A stretch of 38,860 nt of DNA from Streptomyces albipurpureus (GTDB taxonomy: Bacteria; Actinomycetota; Actinomycetes; Streptomycetales; Streptomycetaceae), in the NCBI RefSeq assembly GCF_023701525.1, contig NZ_JAMQAW010000002.1, forward strand, positions 132,542 to 171,401, given 5' to 3'. Position numbers and translations under genes: made by a program. Position 1 is the stretch's first letter; every line of letters starts with the position of its first letter. Below the pieces are notes generated by a model. It was given only the letters and a program-made list of their open reading frames with translations, was not told the DNA's origin and did no database searches. Below, piece after piece: positions 32,141 to 38,860 of the stretch.

Positions 32141-33328
32141 TCAGGAGGAACCGAGCGGTCGGACCCCGTCGAGGAGGTCCGAGTCGCCCATCTCGCTCAG
32201 CACCAGGGCGAGCGCGCCCAGCACCTCGGCCCGCGCCCCCAGGGCCGCGGAAGCGACCGTGAGCTGATCGGCGGCGCTCGGCAGCGCATACCGCGACAAG
32301 GACTCCCGGATGGGTGCGAGGACCAGGTCCCCGGCCTCGGCGATGGCCCCGCCGAGGACGACCAGGCTGGGATTGAGCAGATTGCAGAGGCTGGCCACGC
32401 CGCTGCCGACATGGCGGCCCACATCGGCGATGACCCGGCGGCAGCCGGGGTCGCCGTCGCGTGCGAGCCGCACCACGCGCTCCACGGTGAGATCCGGTCC
32501 ATGGCTGGGCGTGAGCAGGGGCAGCAGATAGCGTTCGGCGGCGAAGGTCTCCAGACAGCCACGGTTGCCGCAGCGGCAGACGGGCCCGGATTCGTCCAGG
32601 GTGATGTGCCCGATCTCACCCGCCGTACCGCCCGGGCCGCGATAGATCCGGCCGTCCATCACCAGTCCCGCGCCCACCCCGCCGGCGACCTTGATGTAGG
32701 CGAGGTCCCGTACGCCTCGGCCGCCCCAGACCAGCTCGCCCAACGCGCCCAGATTGGCGTCGTTGTCGGTGTGGACGGGAACGCCGAGCCGGCGGGACAG
32801 CTCAGCGCCAGGATCCGTGCCGCTCCAACCGGGAAGCATGGAGGTGGGTCCGAGGACACCTGACTGGGCGTCCACGGGCGCGGGCACGGCAAGGCCCACC
32901 CCCACGAGCTTCCGCCGGTCCGCTCCGATGGTCGCGATCAGCCGGTTGACCAGCTCCTCCGCTCGGTCAATGCCCTCGTCGGCGGAGGTGTCGGAGGCGA
33001 GCGGCCAGGACTCCTCGGCGAGGATCTGGCGGGCGAGGTTGGCGACCGCGGCGCGCAACCGGTCGTGCCCGAAGTCAAGGCCGATGACGATGCCCGCATC
33101 GGCGCTGAGCGAGATGCTCCGTGCTCGGCGGCCACCCGCGGAGGTGGGTGTGACCTCGACGGTTCCGCTGTCCTTCAGTTCCCGGACGATGTTGGAGACG
33201 GTGGCGGCCGAGAGTCCGGTGCCGCGGGCGATCTCAGCCTGGGTGAGGGAACCCGCCATACGGACGGCTCGCACCACGCGTTCGCGGTTGGCCCGGTGCA
33301 GAGAGGTCTGCGATCCCGGAGTCTCCAT
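32141..33328 (-). CDS. rok7B7: ROK-family transcriptional regulator (Rok7B7 type)
   Basis: A 395-residue protein from ATG at 33328. The N-terminal winged HTH (RANRERVVRAVRMAGSLTQ, AEIARGTGLSAATVSNIVRELKDSG) is followed by a ROK sugar-kinase-like domain: VIGLDFGHDRLRAAVANL, GLAVPAPVDAQSGVLGP, HTDNDANLGALGELVWGG, and the zinc-binding block GHITLDESGPVCRCGNRGCLE. Such proteins are repressors or activators that respond to sugars. The gene lies just beyond the ngcEFG genes, as does Rok7B7 (SCO6008) in S. coelicolor, which affects sugar uptake, carbon control and antibiotic production. Two strong hairpins separate it from ngcG, so it has its own promoter. The name rests on recalled context and family. 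Confidence 0.88.
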   Translation of the reverse strand: METPGSQTSLHRANRERVVRAVRMAGSLTQAEIARGTGLSAATVSNIVRELKDSGTVEVTPTSAGGRRARSISLSADAGIVIGLDFGHDRLRAAVANLARQILAEESWPLASDTSADEGIDRAEELVNRLIATIGADRRKLVGVGLAVPAPVDAQSGVLGPTSMLPGWSGTDPGAELSRRLGVPVHTDNDANLGALGELVWGGRGVRDLAYIKVAGGVGAGLVMDGRIYRGPGGTAGEIGHITLDESGPVCRCGNRGCLETFAAERYLLPLLTPSHGPDLTVERVVRLARDGDPGCRRVIADVGRHVGSGVASLCNLLNPSLVVLGGAIAEAGDLVLAPIRESLSRYALPSAADQLTVASAALGARAEVLGALALVLSEMGDSDLLDGVRPLGSS

Positions 33329-33410
33329 GGGCTTGATCCACTCCTGTCCGCCGAGGGGCCTCCCGACCGGACCATCGGCCGGGAGAGCGCTGAGGGGCTT
33401 CGCTGATGTC

Positions 33411-33425
33411 CTTCAACTAGTGAAG
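33411..33425. promoter_or_regulatory. Inverted repeat upstream of the ROK gene
   Basis: CTTCA-ACTAG-TGAAG lies 83 bases before the ROK start, downstream of TTGACG (33459-33454 on the minus strand), a -35-like element. It is a candidate autoregulatory operator. Confidence 0.4.
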
Positions 33426-33480
33426 CCCAAGCTCACTGCGGGAGCAGTCGTCACGTCAAGACTTCCGCATCACGGTACGT

Positions 33481-33518
33481 CGAAGGCCCCGGCGGAGGAG
33501 AATCCACCGGGGCCTTCG
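33481..33518 (-). terminator. Strong hairpin after ngcEFG (distal)
   Basis: A perfect 12-bp stem, arms CGAAGGCCCCGG (33481-33492) and CCGGGGCCTTCG (33507-33518), extended inside by GGA/TCC across one mismatch. It separates the ngc transcript from the ROK promoter. Confidence 0.8.
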
Positions 33519-33553
33519 GCTTCCACATCGTCCGGTCGGTCCCTGGGCCGTGG

Positions 33554-33577
33554 GTCCCACGGTGCTCACCGTGGGAC
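33554..33577 (-). terminator. Second hairpin after ngcEFG (proximal)
   Basis: GTCCCACGGT-GCTC-ACCGTGGGAC, a perfect 10-bp stem with a four-base loop, 76 bases beyond the ngcG stop. With the next hairpin it forms a tandem terminator. Confidence 0.75.
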
Positions 33578-33599
33578 ACGAGGACGACTCAGACCGGTA

Positions 33600-33629
33600 T
33601 GAGGAGCGTCGACGAGACGAGGAGCGTCA
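33600..33629. repeat. 10-base direct repeat
   Basis: GAGGAGCGTC occurs twice, 18 bases apart, between the ngcG stop and the proximal hairpin. Confidence 0.7.
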
Positions 33630-33652
33630 CGGCCCGACCGGGCGGCCGAGCG

Positions 33653-34579
33653 CTACTTGATCGCACCCGCGGTGAGGCCCGACTGGACCTGCCGCTGGAA
33701 GATCGTGTAGACGGCGAGCACCGGGAGCATGGCGATCATCATGCCCGCCATCAGCGCGCCCCAGTCGTTCTCATATCCCTGCTGGAGCGCGATCATCGCC
33801 AGGCCCTGGGTGAGGACGTATTTGTCCTCCTCCTGGTTGAGGACCATGGGCAGCAGATACTGATTCCACTGACCCAGGAAGTTGAAGATGCCGATGCTGA
33901 TCAGACCGGGCTTGGCCATCGGCAGCATGACCTGGAAGAACGTCCTCGTGTGCGAGGCTCCGTCGATCATCGCTGCCTCCGCCACCGAGGACGGCAGGCT
34001 GCGGAAGAACGACGTCATGAAGAAGACGGTGAACGGCAGCGAGTAGGCGATGTAGACCAGGATCAGTCCGTGGTACGTCGCCAGCAGTGTGCTGCCGGGG
34101 AAGTCCCGCATCACAAAGAAGAGCGGGATGACCAGCATGAAGACGGGGAACGACATGCCCGCGACAAACAGGTAGTAGATAAACCTGTTGCCGGGGAAGG
34201 TGAACCGCGCCAGCACATAGGCGGCCATGGAGCCGAGCACCATCGTGCCGACGACCGAGCCGCCGACGACGATCGTGGTGTTGATGAAGTACTGGCCCAT
34301 GTTCGCGTCGTCCCACGCGTTGGCCCAGTTCTCCCAGCGCAGGGAGGTGGGTAGACCCCAGGGGTCGGTCAGAATGCCGTTGCTGTCCTTGAAGGCGCTC
34401 CACAGCACCCACAGCAGGGGCACGCCTACCATCAGCCCCCAGAGGATGAGGATGCCGTGCGAGAAGACATTCAGCACACCGCCCTCGGTCTTACTGCCGT
34501 TGGACGGGCCCAGCGTCTTGGTGACCGGGGCGGGCGTGGGCTCCCGCTTCGCCACCACATCGATTTCTTCGGTCGTCAT
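33653..34579 (-). CDS. ngcG: Sugar ABC transporter permease, NgcG type
   Basis: A 308-residue MalG-like permease. After a charged N-terminus (KREPTPAPVTKTLG) come six membrane helices; the ATPase-docking EAA loop reads EAAMIDGASHTRTFFQVMLP, near residue 215. It would pair with NgcF and a shared ATPase such as MsiK, encoded elsewhere, to import N-acetylglucosamine or diacetylchitobiose bound by NgcE. ATG at 34579 starts 11 bases after the ngcF stop, and its AGGGG ribosome site overlaps that stop. Last gene of the ngcEFG operon. The substrate rests on the ngcE assignment. Confidence 0.9.
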   Translation of the reverse strand: MTTEEIDVVAKREPTPAPVTKTLGPSNGSKTEGGVLNVFSHGILILWGLMVGVPLLWVLWSAFKDSNGILTDPWGLPTSLRWENWANAWDDANMGQYFINTTIVVGGSVVGTMVLGSMAAYVLARFTFPGNRFIYYLFVAGMSFPVFMLVIPLFFVMRDFPGSTLLATYHGLILVYIAYSLPFTVFFMTSFFRSLPSSVAEAAMIDGASHTRTFFQVMLPMAKPGLISIGIFNFLGQWNQYLLPMVLNQEEDKYVLTQGLAMIALQQGYENDWGALMAGMMIAMLPVLAVYTIFQRQVQSGLTAGAIK

Positions 34580-34590
34580 CCGCTGTACCC

Positions 34591-35514
34591 CTAGTACTCG
34601 ATCCGCTCACGCCGCGCGAAGCGCATGGTGAGCAGTGCGAACGTCATCGTGACAATGAGCATCGCGATGCCCATCGCGGACGCGTATCCAAACTGACTGT
34701 CTCGGAAGGCCGTCTGATAGAGCCTCAGCGGCATGACGTCCGTGGCCCCGTCGGGACCACCCATGTTCACCGACATGATCTGGACCAGGGCGAAGGCGTC
34801 CAGGGCGATGATGCCCATGTACACCCAGCCGGTCTGCACCGTGTCCCACAGCAGCGGGAGGGTGATCTTGAAGAAGGTGTGGAAGCGGTTGGCTCCGTCC
34901 AGCAGGGCGGCTTCGTAGATGTCCCGCGGGATGGACGCCATGGCCGCGGAGAACAGCACCACATAGAAGCCGACATGACCCCAGACCATGACGGCGCTGA
35001 TGCACCAGAGCGCAAGGCTCTTCTCGCCGAGCCAGGCGTTCTGGAGGCCGTCCAGACCGATCGCGCCCAGCAGGGAGTTGAGCATTCCGTCGTTGGGGTC
35101 CGGGTTGTAGATGTTGAACCAGATGACCGCGACGATGGTGATGGAGATGACCTGCGGGAAGAAGAAGACGAACTTGTAGACCTTGGAGCCGGTCACACCG
35201 GTGACGACTTCGTTCTTCTTGCTCTTGCCGCCCACATTGAGCATGAAGGCGAAGAAGAGGCCCAGGCCCAGGGTGATCACGGGGACCAGCGCCAGCATGT
35301 AGACGTTGTGGCGTAGGGCGTTCCAGAAGTCGTCGCTCTCCCAGAGCCGCTCGAAGTTGTCCATGCCGATGAACTTGGACGAGCCCGTCAGGCCCGACCA
35401 GTCGGTCAGCGAGATCTGGAACGCCTGGATGAACGGCGAGATCACGAAGATCGCGTAGATGATCAAAGGTAGGGCCAGGAAGCCCACAATGAATCGGTAT
35501 TTGCCGTGTTGCAT
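34591..35514 (-). CDS. ngcF: Sugar ABC transporter permease, NgcF type
   Basis: A 307-residue MalF-like permease starting MQHGKYRFIVGFLALPLIIYA at 35514, with GGGAAG upstream. About six membrane helices are seen, and the EAA loop reads EAALLDGANRFHTFFKITLP. A cytoplasmic basic stretch near residue 95 (GGKSKKNEVVTGVTG) lies between helices. It forms the membrane pore with NgcG. The 64-base gap to ngcE holds three TCTTTCGA repeats and is long for an operon with such short spacing elsewhere, so differential expression of the binding protein is possible. No ATPase gene is present, as usual for sugar importers that share MsiK in Streptomyces. Confidence 0.9.
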   Translation of the reverse strand: MQHGKYRFIVGFLALPLIIYAIFVISPFIQAFQISLTDWSGLTGSSKFIGMDNFERLWESDDFWNALRHNVYMLALVPVITLGLGLFFAFMLNVGGKSKKNEVVTGVTGSKVYKFVFFFPQVISITIVAVIWFNIYNPDPNDGMLNSLLGAIGLDGLQNAWLGEKSLALWCISAVMVWGHVGFYVVLFSAAMASIPRDIYEAALLDGANRFHTFFKITLPLLWDTVQTGWVYMGIIALDAFALVQIMSVNMGGPDGATDVMPLRLYQTAFRDSQFGYASAMGIAMLIVTMTFALLTMRFARRERIEY

Positions 35515-35534
35515 GTGCTTCCCGGCCCTTCCCC

Positions 35535-35558
35535 TCTTTCGATCTTTCGATCTTTCGA
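35535..35558. repeat. Three tandem TCTTTCGA copies between ngcE and ngcF
   Basis: TCTTTCGA at 35535, 35543 and 35551, perfectly in register; on the transcribed strand TCGAAAGA. It lies between the ngcE stop and the ngcF ribosome site. Confidence 0.9.
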
Positions 35559-35578
35559 TGGACTACGTCCGTGTCAGG

Positions 35579-37030
35579 TCAGCTGGTGCGCTTGAACTTG
35601 GCGACGGAGGAGTCCTTGGCAACCTTGTCCGCTTCCGCCTGGGTCTTCTTGATCCAGTCCGCGGCCTTCAGGTCACCGGTGAGCAGCTGGCCGGTCAAGC
35701 CGCCGATCTTCTCGTCGGTGAGAGCCGGGTACCACTCTTGGAGCTGAAGGCTGATCAGGTTGGGGCCAGCCGCCTTGACGGCCTTGCTTGCGGAGGCGAG
35801 GCCAGGGGAGAGCGTCATGCCCTCGGTGGCGTCCTGGACACACGTCAGGGACTTGACCTTGGTGGCGAAGTTCTGCGCGTGCTTCTTGGAGAGCATGATG
35901 CGCAGCAGTTCCATGCCGCCAGTCGGATTCTTGCCCTTTGCGGAAACGATGTACGGCTCGCTGGGCTCACCGCGCAGGGTGCCCGTGGGCATCTTGTCCC
36001 CCGTGCCGTCGAAGAGGGCACCGACCGCCATCCCGAAGTCCTTCGGGGTGGTGGGGGCGGCCTCGTTCTCGACCCAGGAACCGTTGGGGATGAAGACTGC
36101 CTTGTTCCTGGTCCAGGCGGTCTGCGACTGGATGTGGGTCAGGCCCTGGCTGCCTTCCAGGAAGTACTTCTTGGCCGCGAGCTCCTCATAGTGCTCGACG
36201 ACCTGCTTGACCGCGTCGTTGCTGGTCCAGGCCTTGGGCTCCAGGTTGTCGATGGCGATCCAGGGCTCGATGCCACCGATCTTGGCGATCTGGGCGAACA
36301 GGTTGAAGTGGACGTAGTACGGGAACTTGCCCGCGTACGTCCAGGGCGCGATACCGGCCTTCTTGATCTCGCCGCAGAGGGTGACCATCTCGTCGAGGGT
36401 CTTGGGGTAGGTCCAGCCCTTGGCATCCAGCAGCTTCTGGGAGTACCAGGTGCCGTAGATGGTGAAGGCGTAGTAGAGCACGTCGAACTTGTCGCCGTGC
36501 ATGCCCTTGTCGAGGGTGCTGGGGTGGATGACATCGCGAATCTTCTTCGCCGGGTCATCCATCGAGGGCGCGTCGAGGAGCGCCTTGAGGTCCTGGAGCT
36601 GACCCTGGCTGGAAAGCTTGTTCATGTCGAGGTGGTCGGCGCCGGAGTTGTCGATGACGTCCGGCGGGTTGCCGCCCGCGAAGCGCGGGGTGAGCTTCGG
36701 ACCGACCTGCTGGGTACCGGTGTGCTTGACGTCGGCCTTGTACTTCGTCTTGTAGTCGGCCTCCGCGTCCTTGGCGTACTGGTCGCCAAGGCCCCCCTTG
36801 AAGATGAACGCCTCAAGAGCGGCGCCGTTCTTCACACCGAGCGGGTTCTCCGCGGACGTCTCGCCCTTGGGGGTCTCGGTCTTCTTGTCGTTGTCGTCGC
36901 CGCCACCGCTGGTGGCACAGGCGGAGAGGAAGCCCATCGTGGGAACAGTGATCAGGCCTAGCGCTGCAGAACGCTTGATCACATCACGACGGCCGAGGCC
37001 CCCATTGTTGTGGGCGGAAGTGGATCCCAT
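35579..37030 (-). CDS. ngcE: N-acetylglucosamine/diacetylchitobiose-binding lipoprotein NgcE
   Basis: ATG at 37030, seven bases after GAGGA, gives 483 residues. The signal has a twin arginine (LGRRDVIKRSAALG) and an LSAC lipobox with Cys38, so it is a Tat-exported lipoprotein. The mature part is an extracellular sugar-binding protein (family 1): EAFIFKGGLGDQYAKDAEADYK, split here as EAFIFKGGLG and DQYAKDAEADYK, GNPPDVIDNSGADHLDMNKL, VLYYAFTIYGTWYSQKLLDAKGW, again in parts, and AVFIPNGSWVENE. These stretches agree with my memory of the NgcE family (TIGR03851), which binds chitin breakdown products for import. First gene of the ngcEFG operon, with a leader of about 230 bases. Confidence 0.92.
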   Translation of the reverse strand: MGSTSAHNNGGLGRRDVIKRSAALGLITVPTMGFLSACATSGGGDDNDKKTETPKGETSAENPLGVKNGAALEAFIFKGGLGDQYAKDAEADYKTKYKADVKHTGTQQVGPKLTPRFAGGNPPDVIDNSGADHLDMNKLSSQGQLQDLKALLDAPSMDDPAKKIRDVIHPSTLDKGMHGDKFDVLYYAFTIYGTWYSQKLLDAKGWTYPKTLDEMVTLCGEIKKAGIAPWTYAGKFPYYVHFNLFAQIAKIGGIEPWIAIDNLEPKAWTSNDAVKQVVEHYEELAAKKYFLEGSQGLTHIQSQTAWTRNKAVFIPNGSWVENEAAPTTPKDFGMAVGALFDGTGDKMPTGTLRGEPSEPYIVSAKGKNPTGGMELLRIMLSKKHAQNFATKVKSLTCVQDATEGMTLSPGLASASKAVKAAGPNLISLQLQEWYPALTDEKIGGLTGQLLTGDLKAADWIKKTQAEADKVAKDSSVAKFKRTS

Positions 37031-37268
37031 GCTCAAGTCCTCGCCTTCATTAGGACTCAGGCGGTGAACCGGTCGCCCGTCCGTGTCGCCTCAGGCGAAG
37101 GGCCCCGTTACCGCGGTCAGTTGCTGTGTTTTCCCGAAGGAAAATCAGTGAAGCTCGGGTTGTGCGATCGCAGGGAGATCCAGATCACGGCAGCAGTGAA
37201 TAGGCACACGGCCAACCGTCCCCTTTTTTCCCCCTGACCCGTCAGTGTGTGCGACAGCTGTGCGGGTG

Positions 37269-37296
37269 CCGATAGGTATAGTCCACTTCACGTCAA
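37269..37296 (-). promoter_or_regulatory. ngcE promoter with DasR-like site
   Basis: On the minus strand TTGACG (37296-37291) and TATCGG (37274-37269) are 16 bases apart. Between and overlapping them is AGTGGACTATACCTAT (37287-37272), which agrees with the DasR palindrome AGTGGTCTAGACCACT at 12 of 16 positions by eye. DasR represses chitin/GlcNAc uptake genes in Streptomyces, which fits the function of ngcEFG. Confidence 0.5.
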
Positions 37297-37486
37297 CGGA
37301 GCAAGATCGAAAGCAAGGTTGGTCGGCAGTCTTTCCCGAGTTGAGACCTCGCGGATATCTGACACGCGTGGAAGACCAATCCCGCACAGCATTCTTCGCG
37401 GACCGCCATATTCCGACTGCGACACCGCGCCGAGGGGCTTGACACCGCCAGTCACTCGACTCTCCCGCATAGCCTCGATCCCCATC

Positions 37487-37500
37487 TGACAACGCTGTCC
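37487..37500. promoter_or_regulatory. Second LacI-type operator-like site
   Basis: TGACAACGCTGTCC shares 12 of 14 bases with the site at 32079 and contains the dyad GACA-ACGC-TGTC centred on CG. It lies 457 bases upstream of the ngcE start with no gene on its other side. Confidence 0.45.
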
Positions 37501-38066
37501 ACCTAGCCCCGCGGCCTGGGAACAAGACCCTTTCCATGGCCGGACCTCGCCCTCGAGGAGCTGGCAAGGACAGCCGGAAGGCCCAGCCACCACGGCAATA
37601 CCCGCCAGTAACGAAAGGTCCGCCCTGGACGGTGAGCCGGTCGGACACGCTACCGCTCAACGATGGGGCGACATACAGCGGCCGCCCTTACGAAGTGGCA
37701 ATTCATCCTCTTCCAGGACGATCACCGCCAGCCCCTCCGGCGCAATAGCACCGAATACCGCGCCGGGTAGCCGAAAGCACCCTTCAGGCATAGATGACGA
37801 CTTCTCGGTGGGAATTCAGGGCAATATCGACACTCGACCAGAAGGCGGGTCACTCGATGGCCCATACACCGTTTCGGGCTAGACCAATGAAGACCCAAGA
37901 CCCCTCTGCCAATGTTTAGATATTGAGCCATATGGCTGGAACTTGGCGTTTTGCGCTGAGCCATGTGGTGCAACGCCACGGCGCTGTACCGGGCGCTGCA
38001 CCCCGTACGGAATCTCCCGCACAAGAACGCCCACCAACGCCCCCGCTCAGCGCCCGATCCCTCGGA
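37501..38066. other. Low-coding region without a gene
   Basis: About 570 bases with lower G+C than the surroundings and no frame with codon bias. It contains the palindrome AGCCATATGGCT (37925-37936) and, nearby, the similar GAGCCATGTGGT (37959-37970). It may be eroded sequence; no source could be recognised. Confidence 0.5.
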
Positions 38067-38860
38067 TCAGCGCCCTCCGGTGGACGGTGCCCGCCACTCG
38101 ATCTCCCTGGTGGACAGCGTCTGCCGTTCCGTCTCCCCGCCGGAACCGCCCGTCTCATCGCGCCCCGCCCTCCTCAGCAAAGCCGCGTCACCAGGAGCGC
38201 CGGCTCTCGCGAGGGCCAGGCAGCAAACCACCGCGGACAGCACAGCGACGCCGGCAAGGGCCAACCAGCGGAGCGGGTCGGGATCAGAACAGGCTGCACT
38301 CCAACGGGCTGCTGGACCTGGACGAGCTGGACTCCAACCGGCTGGACTCCAACGGGCTGCTGGAATCCAACGGGCTGCGTCGTCCCGGTGATCCCGGCGA
38401 TCCCGGTGGATCTGGTGGACCCCGGGAGACCCGGTGGTGCCTGGGGATGGAGCGGAGGCGTCAGCTCACATCCCCCACCGCCCGGGCCCCTGCGACCTCC
38501 CCACCCCCCTCAGCGGGCCGTGCGGAGGGCAACCACCCCTGAGCCGACCGCGACGGGTGGGCCATGACCTGACCATCGCCGGTTCGACTGGCCCTGGCCT
38601 GGGCATCGGTGCTCTTCGGCGGATGCGATCCGCCACCGAAGCCGCCGAGGGCGTCGTTGCGACTTCCAGGCCGCCGTCCGCCCGTGACAGACCGCTCCAG
38701 GAGTGCGGGACCTCCAGCGCGGGGACCGAACCCAGCACCGCCTCGGCCACGATCGCGCTCTGCCGCGCACTCGCGGCAGACGCGTTGAGGGCTGTCGAGG
38801 CCGCCTCCGAGAAAGTGCCCTTGGTCACATTGAGGGCCCATCGGGTGACCTGGAGCGGAT
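38067..38860 (-). pseudogene. Probable decayed gene entering from the right edge
   Basis: From the edge, the minus-strand frame reads VTRWALNVTKGTFSEAAST, then AAEAVLGSVPALE-like Ala/Val-rich sequence with good codon bias, until a TGA at 38468-38466. The same frame reopens and ends at 38067 with a membrane helix (PLRWLALAGVAVLSAVVCC) and a polar tail. Between these parts, third-position G/C favours a different frame with a GVQPVGVQ-type repeat (about 38390-38290), so at least one stop and two frame changes separate the coding-like pieces. It may be a pseudogene, or a complete gene ending at 38466 followed by a second remnant. I do not recognise the protein. Confidence 0.4.
38290..38390. repeat. 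Degenerate 12-15 base repeats (CCAACGGGCTGCTGGA-like)
   Basis: Units CTCCAACGGGCTGCTGGA, CTCCAACCGGCTGGA, CTCCAACGGGCTGCTGGA and ATCCAACGGGCTGCG follow each other, then GATCCCGGCGATCCCGG. On the minus strand they encode a VGVQPVGVQ-like or PGPP-like low-complexity stretch depending on frame. Confidence 0.7.

Noticed and set aside
37722..38024. 100-residue minus-strand frame with several His/Arg
   Set aside because: Codon usage is random for this genome, with low third-position G/C, no ribosome site and no motif.

Overview
The window is a stretch of chromosome from a Streptomyces or a very close relative. It is about 70 % G+C with strong G/C preference at third codon positions, many GTG/TTG starts, several genes without a visible ribosome binding site, and the sporulation regulator whiI in the middle. 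From memory, gene content and order resemble, in reverse, the S. coelicolor block from about SCO6005 (ngcE) to SCO6045 (DUF692 protein). No rRNA, tRNA, CRISPR array, prophage or intact insertion sequence was found.

Layout. 1-4.4 kb: secreted and envelope functions: a streptogrisin-type protease cut by the left edge, a cupin/zinc-ribbon protein, a lipoprotein polysaccharide deacetylase, a Tat-exported poly-gamma-glutamate hydrolase-like protein and a small CxxC protein. 4.8-7.0 kb: a tightly packed minus-strand operon AIM24 - ABC ATPase - ABC permease. 7.1-12.9 kb: plus-strand genes for a Pth2-like protein, a secreted DUF4142 protein, a DUF692/MNIO iron enzyme coupled to a membrane protein with a Gly/Cys tail, and a secreted TAP-like alpha/beta hydrolase. 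13.0-19.8 kb: haem genes of the coproporphyrin route (hemQ/chdC, hemG/cgoX, hemE) around a DUF4349 lipoprotein and a CoA-disulfide-reductase-like flavoprotein, then a DUF3000 protein. 20.6-22.8 kb: whiI behind a convincing sigma-WhiG promoter, then an RNase D family gene. 23.4-26.7 kb: a thiolase / multifunctional beta-oxidation operon. 27.1-31.6 kb: a PIN/NYN-like protein, a cationic amino-acid permease and dxs. 32.1-37.0 kb: a ROK regulator (rok7B7 type) and the ngcEFG N-acetylglucosamine/diacetylchitobiose ABC importer genes. 37.5-38.86 kb: low-coding sequence and what looks like a decayed gene running off the right edge.

The best candidate for an undescribed system is the pair at 8928-11108. 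The enzyme carries a full set of MNIO-type metal ligands fused to an extra C-terminal domain. It is translationally coupled to a membrane protein whose last 12 residues are GGCGGCGGCGCG. MNIO enzymes are known to oxidise cysteines of peptide substrates, so this tail is an obvious candidate substrate; that step is inference. Other points of interest are two near-identical LacI-type operators on either side of the ngc/ROK block, with no sugar operon beside them, a DasR-like site inside the ngcE promoter, and a CTG start for the ABC ATPase.
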